64,000 bases of DNA from JBQTHP01 sp052389755 (GTDB lineage Bacteria; Pseudomonadota; Gammaproteobacteria; Steroidobacterales; Steroidobacteraceae), in NCBI GenBank assembly GCA_052389755.1, contig JBQTHP010000017.1, positions 45,039 to 109,038 of the forward strand, read 5' to 3'. A model generated the notes under the pieces. That model was not told the DNA's origin. It saw only the letters and a list, made by a program, of their open reading frames with translations, and did no database searches. Both the position numbers and the translations under genes were made by a program. Position 1 is the stretch's first letter. Each line of letters begins with the position of its first letter. Positions 44,542-51,758 of the stretch are shown here, piece by piece.

Positions 44542-44687
44542 AATACATGTCACTCCGGCGACCAGGACCCACTCTATCATTGATTTATCGCCAATTAATC
44601 AGTAGCTTAGCTGGACATTAGATTGGCGCAACGCTTCCGATCCATGCGGGTTGTTTTTGCGGTGCGTACGCAGCCGGGAGTTTCACG

Positions 44688-45539
44688 ATGAACCAGACGA
44701 ATGATCCCGCCGCCGCGTGGCTCAAAGGCCAGCAGGAATTCGCGAACCGCTGGACGCAGTGGTCCCGGGCCACCGACCAGTACGGTGCGATCTCGCGCGC
44801 GCTCTGGGATCTGTTCGCGAGCGCGGCGGGCGCTGCCGATCCGTCGGCGAAAGCGCGCGCGTTCAGCGACGGCCTCTCGAAACTGCAGCAAGACATGCAG
44901 GCATCCTGGCTCGCGAACCTCAACGGCGGACCCTTCGGCTTCATGCCGTTCACTCCATGGAACGGCCCGACGCCGCCTGCGAATGCGGCGCCGTGGTTCG
45001 AGGCCTGGCAGCGCGGCATGACGAGCTTCGAGTGGCCGGCGCTCGGTCTCACGCGCGAGCGCCAGGAAGCGATGCAACGGCTCGCGAAACTCTCGATGCA
45101 GTACTGGCAGGCGCAGATGCGCCTCACGACGCACTGGGGCGAAGTGGTGCGCGATGCGCTGGCGATCCTGGGCGAGCGCATGGGCGCAAAGCTCGCGGCG
45201 GGAGAGCGATTCACATCGCCCAAGCCGCTCTATGACCTCTGGATCGAATCGGCCGAAGCGGCGTTCGCGAAGACGGCGCACAGCCCCGGGTACGCGCGCA
45301 CGCAGGGCGCGCTTACCAACGCGTTATCGGAGCTGCGCACCGAGCAGCGAAATCTGATCGAATCGTTCTCGAAAGAGCTCGACCTGCCGACGCGCGCAGA
45401 GGTGAATTCCGTTCATCGACGGTTGAAGGAGCTCAAGGCCGAGCTGCGGGCCATGCAAGCCGCCCTCGAGAAGCAGGCGCGCGCCGCGGCTCGCCCGCCG
45501 GCGGACGACAAGCGCGCACGCGCGACGCGGAGCAATTGA
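44688..45539 (+). CDS. phaE: Class III poly(R)-hydroxyalkanoic acid synthase subunit PhaE
   Basis: 283 aa. PhaE is the non-catalytic partner of the class III PHA synthase; PhaE and PhaC form an active heteromer at the granule. The N-terminal two thirds is Trp-rich (WTQWSRATDQYGAISRALWD, GPFGFMPFTPWNGPT); the C-terminal part is a long coiled coil (EVNSVHRRLKELKAELRAMQ). The start ATG 44688 follows GGGAG. It is divergent from the phasin gene; phaC begins 2 bp after its stop. Confidence 0.92.
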   Translation: MNQTNDPAAAWLKGQQEFANRWTQWSRATDQYGAISRALWDLFASAAGAADPSAKARAFSDGLSKLQQDMQASWLANLNGGPFGFMPFTPWNGPTPPANAAPWFEAWQRGMTSFEWPALGLTRERQEAMQRLAKLSMQYWQAQMRLTTHWGEVVRDALAILGERMGAKLAAGERFTSPKPLYDLWIESAEAAFAKTAHSPGYARTQGALTNALSELRTEQRNLIESFSKELDLPTRAEVNSVHRRLKELKAELRAMQAALEKQARAAARPPADDKRARATRSN

Positions 45540-45541
45540 GC

Positions 45542-46606
45542 ATGGCTGACGATACGGTCGATCGGGAGGCCGCGGCGCGCGAGCTGATCGATTTCGCGCA
45601 GAAGGTTGCGGCCGGTCTGCCGACGCTGCAGGCGGCGATCGACGCTGCGCCCGGCTGCTCGGAGAAAGAAGCGGTGTGGCGCGACGACAAAGTCACGCTG
45701 TATCGCTACAAGCCCATCGCGCAGCCGGCCGGCGTGAGCCCGCTGCTCATCTCGTACGCGCTCGTGAATCGCCCGTACATGATGGACCTGCAGGAAGACC
45801 GCTCTCTCATCCGCCGGATTCTCGAGGAAGGCCTCGACTTCTATCTCATCGACTGGGGCTACCCGGACGGTTCCGATCGCTTCACCGATCTCGACGACTA
45901 CATCAACGGCTACATCGACGGCGCGATGCGCCACGTGCTACGCACGCATGGCCTCGAGTCCACGAACCTGCTGGGTGTCTGCCAGGGCGGCACGTTCAGC
46001 CTGTGCTACGCCTCGCTGCATCCCGAGCGCGTGAAGAATCTCGTCACCATGGTGACGCCGGTCGATTTCAAGACGCCGGAGAACCTGCTTTCGAAGTGGG
46101 CGCAGGATCTCGACGTCGATGCGCTCGTCGACTCCCAGGGCAACGTGCCGGGCGAGATGCTCAACGTCGCGTACGTGTCGCTCATGCCGTTCCGGCTCAT
46201 GCAGCAGAAGTACGTCGGACTCGTCGACGTGCTCAACGACCCGAAGCAGGTCGAGAACTTCATGCGCATGGAGAAGTGGATCTTCGACAGTCCCGACCAG
46301 GCGGGCGAGGCGTTCCGGCAGTTCACGAAATGGTTCTTCCAGGAGAACCGGCTGATGAAGGGCACGACCGAGATTGGCGGCCAGCGCGTGGACCTCCGGA
46401 AGATCACGCAGCCCGTGCTCAACATCTTCGGCCGGCAGGACCACCTCGTGCCGCCGAGCGCCTCGCTGCCGCTCGGCGAGCTCGTGGGCACCAGGGACTA
46501 CACGGCCTTCGCGATGGACGTGGGTCACATCGGCATGTACGTGAGCGGCAAGTCGCAGCGCGACCTGCCCAGGAAGATCGCGACGTGGCTGAAGGAGCGC
46601 GAGTGA
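45542..46606 (+). CDS. phaC: Class III poly(R)-hydroxyalkanoic acid synthase subunit PhaC
   Basis: 354 aa. Polymerises (R)-3-hydroxyacyl-CoA (short chain) into PHA. The catalytic triad is Cys147 in the lipase-like box GVCQGG (145-150), Asp300 in IFGRQDHLVPP and His329 in VGHIGMYVSG, at spacings like those of Allochromatium PhaC (C149, D302, H331). I chose ATG 45542; a TTG at 45536 would add two residues and overlap phaE. The next gene overlaps its stop by one base. Confidence 0.96.
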   Translation: MADDTVDREAAARELIDFAQKVAAGLPTLQAAIDAAPGCSEKEAVWRDDKVTLYRYKPIAQPAGVSPLLISYALVNRPYMMDLQEDRSLIRRILEEGLDFYLIDWGYPDGSDRFTDLDDYINGYIDGAMRHVLRTHGLESTNLLGVCQGGTFSLCYASLHPERVKNLVTMVTPVDFKTPENLLSKWAQDLDVDALVDSQGNVPGEMLNVAYVSLMPFRLMQQKYVGLVDVLNDPKQVENFMRMEKWIFDSPDQAGEAFRQFTKWFFQENRLMKGTTEIGGQRVDLRKITQPVLNIFGRQDHLVPPSASLPLGELVGTRDYTAFAMDVGHIGMYVSGKSQRDLPRKIATWLKERE

Positions 46607-47073
46607 TGAGCGCCGGCGCCGCCCTCGAGCAGCTTCGCAGGCAGATCGGCCAGGAAATTCACGTGAGCCCGTGGCTCGAGATCACGCAGGAGCGCATCGA
46701 CACCTTCGCTCGCGCCACGAGCGATCATCAGTGGATCCACACGGATCCCGCGCGCGCCGCCCGCGAATCGCCCTACAAGGCGACGATCGCCCATGGATAT
46801 CTCACGCTGTCGCTGTATCCGTATCTCCGCGGACTCGTGGGCCCGGACGCGGCGATCGTGCCGGGCATCCGGAACGTCATCAATTACGGGCTCAACAAGC
46901 TGCGCTTCCCCGCGGCCGTGAAGGTGGGGTCGCGCGTGCGGGCTCGCTGCACGCTGCTCGGCGTGGAAGAAGTGAAGGGCGGCCTGCAGATCGCCGAGCA
47001 ATTCACCGTCGAGGTCGAAGGCGAGGACAAGCCCGCCTGCGTGGCCGAAGCGATCATGCGGCTCGGATTCTAG
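46606..47073 (+). CDS. MaoC-type dehydratase, possible (R)-specific enoyl-CoA hydratase
   Basis: 155 aa hot-dog fold. The hydratase motif FARATSDHQWIHTDPARAAR (Asp and His of the ...D.N.IH site; here D-H-Q-W-I-H) and the following ATIAHGYLTLSL are present, so an active hydratase is likely. Coming directly after phaC (1-bp overlap), it may supply (R)-3-hydroxyacyl-CoA from fatty acid oxidation, as PhaJ does; that is inference. The motif GLNKLRFPAAVKVGSRVRAR is typical of NodN/MaoC-like proteins. Confidence 0.85.
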   Translation: MSAGAALEQLRRQIGQEIHVSPWLEITQERIDTFARATSDHQWIHTDPARAARESPYKATIAHGYLTLSLYPYLRGLVGPDAAIVPGIRNVINYGLNKLRFPAAVKVGSRVRARCTLLGVEEVKGGLQIAEQFTVEVEGEDKPACVAEAIMRLGF

Positions 47074-47082
47074 GAGCCTGTC

Positions 47083-47322
47083 CTGCTGACGCTTCATCCG
47101 AACTGCGAGTGCTGCGACCGCGACCTGCCGCCGGACTCGCGCGACGCGATGATCTGCACGTTCGAATGCACGTTCTGCGCGCGCTGCGCCGAGAAGGTAC
47201 TGAGCGGGGTGTGCCCGAACTGCGGCGGAGAGCTCGTGCGCCGTCCGATCCGGCCACCCGCCATGCTCGAGAGATATCCCGCGGCGACCGAGCGACGGCC
47301 GCGCAAGCTACCCGGGTGCTGA
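47083..47322 (+). CDS. DUF1272 cysteine-rich protein with a probable CTG start
   Basis: 79 aa. The sequence LTLHPNCECCDRDLPPDSRD, ICTFECTFCARCAEKVLSGV then CPNCGGELVRRP is the full DUF1272 pattern of paired zinc-binding cysteines (CECC, CTFCARC, CPNC). The frame has no ATG, GTG or TTG between the MaoC stop (47071-47073) and the first conserved residue; CTG at 47083 (or 47086) is the only plausible start and follows AGGAG at 47072-47076 with 6-9 bp spacing. A later ATG at 47158 would remove the first two cysteines. The function of DUF1272 is unknown. It is convergent with the FMN reductase gene. Confidence 0.8.
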   Translation: MLTLHPNCECCDRDLPPDSRDAMICTFECTFCARCAEKVLSGVCPNCGGELVRRPIRPPAMLERYPAATERRPRKLPGC

Positions 47323-47330
47323 GCGGCACG

Positions 47331-47879
47331 TCAGGCGAGGCTCGCGGCGAATCCTTCCATGTATTTCGTGAGCCGCGTGCGCACCTGATCGTCGATCAGC
47401 TTGCCGGAGGCGTCGAACACCTTCGCGGCCGACGACACGTACAAAGAGGCGCCGAAGTACGGGCGCGTGCGCAGCGTGCGCAGCACCTGCGTCCACGCGG
47501 TTTGCGAAAGCAGCGTGCCGAAGGCTGAGGGCGATGCACCCATGACCCCGACGGGCCGACCGCCGAACACCCGCGGGATGTCCGCCGGCGGACGCGATAG
47601 CCAGTCGATCGCGTTCTTGAACACCCCGGGAATCGAGTTGTTGTACTCCGGCGTGACGAGCAGCAGCGCCTCGCACGCGACGATCCGCTCCTTCAACTGC
47701 GCGACGGCGGCGGGAATGCCCTCCGAGGCTTCGACGTCACCGTCGTAGAGGGGAATGCCGCGAATCGAGCCGATCTCGATCGTCATGTCTTGCGGCGCGA
47801 CTTCCACCGCGGCGCGGAGCAGCGCCGCGTTGAAAGAGCCGGCGCGAAGGCTGCCGGAAAGTCCCAGTACCGTGCTCAT
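47331..47879 (-). CDS. NADPH-dependent FMN reductase family protein
   Basis: 182 aa flavodoxin-like fold. The FMN phosphate-binding loop is GLSGSLRAGSFNAALLR (residues 6-22), and LLLVTPEYNNSIPGVFKNAI is the conserved PEYN motif. The family comprises quinone, chromate or azo reductases and FMN reductases; the substrate cannot be told. It lies 17 bp upstream of nothing on its own strand except that it follows the ATP-grasp gene (16 bp), so the two are probably co-transcribed. Confidence 0.9.
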   Translation of the reverse strand: MSTVLGLSGSLRAGSFNAALLRAAVEVAPQDMTIEIGSIRGIPLYDGDVEASEGIPAAVAQLKERIVACEALLLVTPEYNNSIPGVFKNAIDWLSRPPADIPRVFGGRPVGVMGASPSAFGTLLSQTAWTQVLRTLRTRPYFGASLYVSSAAKVFDASGKLIDDQVRTRLTKYMEGFAASLA

Positions 47880-47895
47880 CGCACGCTCCTTCCGC

Positions 47896-49191
47896 TCACA
47901 CCTCGCGCAGGTATCCCCACGTGTGGAGCTTGTCGTGGTCCTCGAACCAGCGCTCGCCGATATCGTCGCGGTAGTACATGTCGGGGATCATGATGTTGCG
48001 GATGCGCGAGTAGGCCTGCGCCTGTGCCTGCCGCATCGTCTGACCGACGCCGCACACCACGAGCACGACGCCGGAGGTGCCCGCGACGTACCACTGGCCG
48101 TTCACCTGCTTCACGTCCTCGATGTGCACCTCTTCCGGGATGATGCCCTTCTTGAAGAGGATCGCGGCGTTCTTCGACACGGACTCGAACGTCGCATCGT
48201 CGTCGAACGGAAACGGCGAAACGACGATGCGCACGCCGATCTGAAAGCCGCTCTTCACCTTGAGCTTCGGGTTCACGCCGCTCGCGAGGTCGTAGAAGAA
48301 CTGCCCGATCGGCGTCGTCATCGCTTCCTGCTGGATACTGATGGTCGGGTAGCCGAAGCGCGAGGTGAACTCGAGCGGGTAGATGCCGTTGCCGTTCACG
48401 ATGCAGTTGAGATCCACGTAGCCGACGTAGCCCTCTTCGGCGAACCGCGGCTCCATCTTCTTCAGCGTGGAATTGAAGAGCCGATTCGGGCCGCTCCAGA
48501 ACATCGATGTGCCCATCTCGCCCGTCGAGGGACCTATGTTTCCCGGGAACAGCTTCTTGTGCTCGAAGTTCACGTTGAGCGGATAGACGAACTCCTTGCC
48601 GTTGAAGAACGCGCCGACGGCAATCTCCACGCCCGTGACCCGCCGTTGCAGCTGAAAACTCTTGATCTCGGCCGAGAAGTACTTCTTGTACGTCTCGAGC
48701 ACGCGGATCACGTCCTGGCCGTCGTCTTCATCGCCGACGAACAGCCGCCGCTTCACGTTGCCCGCCTCGCCCGAAGGCTTGATCACGTAACGATCCGGGC
48801 TCTCTTTTACGTACGCAATGGCATCGTCGAAGTTCTCGAAGGCCCGGTAGGGCAGGATGTTCACGCCCGTGTTGCGCAGCTCTTCCTGACCGAAGGCGCG
48901 ATCATCTTCCAGACGATCCGTGTAGGCCGTGCCGCCGACGACGAGCTTGCCCTTCGCGCGCAGCGCCTGCGCCTTCGCACCGTGGCCGAGCGTGTCGTCG
49001 AAGACGATGACGTCGGCCCAGTCGATCTCCTTCTCCCAGTCGCTGCATTTCGCGACGAAACCGTCGGCGATGTCGCGCTCCTTTTCGGCGGCGATGGAGT
49101 ACTTGACGTCGTGACCCTCTTTCGCCACCTGCCAGGCGATGTCGCTGATGAGACCGGAGAGCGAGACGAACAGAAATTTGTTCTGAGCCAT
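47896..49191 (-). CDS. Orphan PurD-like ATP-grasp domain protein
   Basis: 431 aa. The ATP-grasp region (about residues 100-330) includes YVIKPSGEAGNVKRRLFVGD, EIAVGAFFNGKEFVYPLNV, GYVGYVDLNCIVNGNGIYPL then EFTSRFGYPT, which is the GARS (PurD) ATP-grasp pattern. The N-terminal domain and the C-terminal NGQWYVAGTSGVVLVVCGVG resemble PurD too, but the glycine-ligase signature is altered and no purine genes are near, so a different amide- or peptide-bond-forming reaction is possible. The product is richer in Lys and Asn than its neighbours, which suggests acquisition by transfer. Coupled with an FMN reductase. I do not assign a substrate. Confidence 0.75.
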   Translation of the reverse strand: MAQNKFLFVSLSGLISDIAWQVAKEGHDVKYSIAAEKERDIADGFVAKCSDWEKEIDWADVIVFDDTLGHGAKAQALRAKGKLVVGGTAYTDRLEDDRAFGQEELRNTGVNILPYRAFENFDDAIAYVKESPDRYVIKPSGEAGNVKRRLFVGDEDDGQDVIRVLETYKKYFSAEIKSFQLQRRVTGVEIAVGAFFNGKEFVYPLNVNFEHKKLFPGNIGPSTGEMGTSMFWSGPNRLFNSTLKKMEPRFAEEGYVGYVDLNCIVNGNGIYPLEFTSRFGYPTISIQQEAMTTPIGQFFYDLASGVNPKLKVKSGFQIGVRIVVSPFPFDDDATFESVSKNAAILFKKGIIPEEVHIEDVKQVNGQWYVAGTSGVVLVVCGVGQTMRQAQAQAYSRIRNIMIPDMYYRDDIGERWFEDHDKLHTWGYLREV

Positions 49192-49339
49192 GCACTGCGA
49201 CTATGCCGCAGGATGTGCCGCAGAGATAGTCGTGCGGCGGCACCGGAAGCTGCGGCCGGAGCGCGGCGCGCGGCCCGCGAATTGCCGCGAAGCGCATCCG
49301 CGGCGCACACTCGCTTCGGAGATCGAATCGGAGATCGCG

Positions 49340-49843
49340 ATGCCGCCGGCCAGCAACACTTTCACTCTTTCGAGCCCCGACATCGCGCAGGGCGAAAAGA
49401 TCCGCACCGCGCAGGTGTTCAACGAGTTCGGCTGCATCGGCCAGAACATCTCGCCCGCGCTCGCATGGAAGAACCCGCCGACCGGCACGAAGAGCTTCGC
49501 GCTCATGGTGCACGACCCGGACGCTCCCACCGGGAGCGGCTGGTGGCACTGGATCGTCTTCAACCTCCCTGGAACCGTGAGCTCGCTGCCCGCCGATGCG
49601 GGTAATCCGAAGAAGAAGCTGCTGCCGAAGGGCGCCGTGCAGGGGCGCAACGACTACGGCTTCCACGGCTATGGCGGTCCGTGCCCGCCGCCCGGTCCGC
49701 CGCATCGCTACTTCTTCAGACTTCACGCACTGAAGGTGGACCAGATCGATTCACCGGCGGAGGCGAGCGCCGCGCTCATCGGGTTCAATGTGAATGCGAA
49801 CACTATCGCCGTAACGGAAATCATGGCGACGTACGCGCGGTAG
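49340..49843 (+). CDS. YbhB/YbcL family Raf kinase inhibitor-like protein (PEBP)
   Basis: 167 aa, phosphatidylethanolamine-binding protein fold. Start ATG 49340 (MPPASNTFTLSSPDI). Family segments: VFNEFGCIGQNISPALAWKN, FALMVHDPDAPTGSGWWHWI then VFNLPG (the ligand-binding DPDAP and HW), GYGGPCPPPGPPHRYFFRLH. There is no signal peptide, so it is probably cytoplasmic. The role of bacterial members is unknown. It is divergent from the ATP-grasp gene (148 bp apart). Confidence 0.9.
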   Translation: MPPASNTFTLSSPDIAQGEKIRTAQVFNEFGCIGQNISPALAWKNPPTGTKSFALMVHDPDAPTGSGWWHWIVFNLPGTVSSLPADAGNPKKKLLPKGAVQGRNDYGFHGYGGPCPPPGPPHRYFFRLHALKVDQIDSPAEASAALIGFNVNANTIAVTEIMATYAR

Positions 49844-49868
49844 AGACTCGCTTCGGGGAAGGGACGGT

Positions 49869-50063
49869 ATGCGGGCGTACATCTGGATCTCGGGCACGTT
49901 GTTCGGCGCGATCGCTCTCGTGCATGCACTCAGACTCTTACAGGGTTGGCCCGTCGAGGTGGGTGGCCGGATCGTGCCGATATGGATTTCAGGAGTGGGG
50001 CTCCTGGTGGCGGGAACACTCTTCATCTGGGCGTTTCGCGTGTCCGGTCAGGCAGCGAAGTAG
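49869..50063 (+). CDS. Small hypothetical membrane protein
   Basis: 64 aa with two membrane helices (IWISGTLFGAIALVHALRLL and VPIWISGVGLLVAGTLFIWA). The repeated WISG at the start of each helix suggests an internal duplication. Start ATG 49869 follows GGAAGGGACGGT. Similar short proteins are common and uncharacterised. It follows the PEBP gene by 25 bp, possibly co-transcribed; it is convergent with the serine hydrolase gene (9 bp between stops). Confidence 0.65.
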   Translation: MRAYIWISGTLFGAIALVHALRLLQGWPVEVGGRIVPIWISGVGLLVAGTLFIWAFRVSGQAAK

Positions 50064-50072
50064 GGGAAAGGA

Positions 50073-51638
50073 CTAATAGCAGTCGCCCACGCGCACGAAG
50101 TAGAGATCCTCGTAGTCGCTGCTGAAGTCCGCCTCGGGATCGATCTTCGCGAGCGTCAAGGTGACCGGTTGATCGCCGACCGGGGCCGCGAACGTCAGCC
50201 AGGGCTCCACGTCGACGGTCTCATCGTCCCAGTCCACGAGGAAACGCTCGCCGGCGCGCATCACCTTGCCCGTGAGCTGCGGCGACTTGGCTGCGCTGAA
50301 GCGCACACCGTCGCCTCGTGCGCAGATGGAAACCTCGCCGAACCATGGATCCCGGTACACGCCGAGCCACTGCGTCAGCGCCGACGGCACGGCGAGCTGC
50401 CTCGGCATCGCCTCGGGTGCCGTGCGCCCAATCGGGTGCTGCCGCTCGCGCGCAAGCTCGTCGGCGTACCAGGCGACCGACGGCACGCCGTCCGGAGCCG
50501 TGAAATGCTTCACGAGGACCTGATTCAGCACCGTGCGCGCGTCGGCGCCGTCGCCATTGATGAGAAAAACGAAACCGACCTTCTTCTCCGGCAGCAGCGT
50601 CAGCGCCGAATACATGCCGGCCAGCGTTCCGGTGTGGGCGACGCGCAGCACGCCGTCGACGTCGGACAGGCGCCAGCCGTACCCGTAGGCGTAGAACCGG
50701 CTGTTGTCCCAGTTGCGCTGGCGCCTCGACAGAGGCATCGGCGTGTGCGCCGTCCACAACGCCTCGCGCTGCGCACGCGTGAGCCAGGGTTCGTCCCCGA
50801 GCCACATGCGTGCCCACTTCAGCATGTCGTTGAGACTGCAGCGTATGCCGCCTGCCGCAGCCATCGTCGTCGCGGGAATAAGCTCCGCGTCGCGGCGGAT
50901 CGGAACGTTGCGGTCTGCCTGTCGCATGTGCGGCTGCGCGACGTTGCCGACCTCGTCGCGGCGCCATTCGCCCACCTGGCAGCGCGTCATGCCGAGCGGT
51001 GCGAACAGCTCGCGACGCACCAGCTCTTCGTACGACATGCCGCCCGCGGCGGCCGCCACTTCGCCGGCGACGATATACAGGAGGTTGTCGTAGTCGTAGT
51101 GCGCGCGGAAGCTGTGCACTGGCTTCAGGTGCGCAAGTCCCGCGATGATGTCCGCGCGCGTGAACAGATTCGGCTCGGGCCACAGCATGAGATCGCCCGC
51201 GCCCGATCGCAGGCCGCTGTTGTGGATCAGCAGATCGCGCACCTGCATCTCGCGCGTGACCCACGGGTCGTTCATCCGGAAGTCGGGCAGGTAGCGGACG
51301 ACCGGATCGTTCCAGCGCAGCTTTCCGGCGTCCACGAGACGCGCCATCACGGCGGTGGTCATCGCCTTGCCGTTGGATGCGATCTTGAACAGGGTGTCGG
51401 GAGTGATCGGCTCACCCGAGCCGGCGACGAGCTCGCCTGCTGTCCGCACGTACACCACCTGGCCGTTCTCGACGACTCCGACCGCAAGTCCGGGCAACCG
51501 GTAGCGGGCCATGACCTCGTCGAAAATGGTGTCGAATGCGGTCCCCGCCGGAACCGCCGTCAAGGGAGCGCGCCCACCGCAAGCGGCGATAAGCGACAAC
51601 AGCGCCGCGGAAAACACGAAGCGGAGCTTCGTGCTCAT
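50073..51638 (-). CDS. Lipoprotein serine hydrolase, beta-lactamase/PBP4 family (A)
   Basis: 521 aa from ATG 51638. The N-terminus MSTKLRFVFSAALLSLIAAC is a lipoprotein signal (lipobox LIAAC). Class C-type motifs: SNGK (Ser nucleophile and Lys, about residue 91) and YDYDN (Tyr-x-Asn, about 191), with HTGTLAGMYS in the place of the KTG/HxG motif. A C-terminal region of about 150 residues (QWLGVYRDPWFGEVSICARG onward) is a beta-rich lipocalin-like domain found in many such serine hydrolases. It is probably an esterase or peptidase rather than a beta-lactamase. Divergent from a second member, with 120 bp between starts. Confidence 0.88.
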   Translation of the reverse strand: MSTKLRFVFSAALLSLIAACGGRAPLTAVPAGTAFDTIFDEVMARYRLPGLAVGVVENGQVVYVRTAGELVAGSGEPITPDTLFKIASNGKAMTTAVMARLVDAGKLRWNDPVVRYLPDFRMNDPWVTREMQVRDLLIHNSGLRSGAGDLMLWPEPNLFTRADIIAGLAHLKPVHSFRAHYDYDNLLYIVAGEVAAAAGGMSYEELVRRELFAPLGMTRCQVGEWRRDEVGNVAQPHMRQADRNVPIRRDAELIPATTMAAAGGIRCSLNDMLKWARMWLGDEPWLTRAQREALWTAHTPMPLSRRQRNWDNSRFYAYGYGWRLSDVDGVLRVAHTGTLAGMYSALTLLPEKKVGFVFLINGDGADARTVLNQVLVKHFTAPDGVPSVAWYADELARERQHPIGRTAPEAMPRQLAVPSALTQWLGVYRDPWFGEVSICARGDGVRFSAAKSPQLTGKVMRAGERFLVDWDDETVDVEPWLTFAAPVGDQPVTLTLAKIDPEADFSSDYEDLYFVRVGDCY

Positions 51639-51758
51639 GCCGTCTGCCAGCCTTCCGCAAATTGATCGCCGGCCATCATCTCCTCGTACGTCTGCCTGCG
51701 ACGGATGACCGCATAACGATGCCACAGCCGCGTGCCGTGGATACAATTCCCATCGCCC

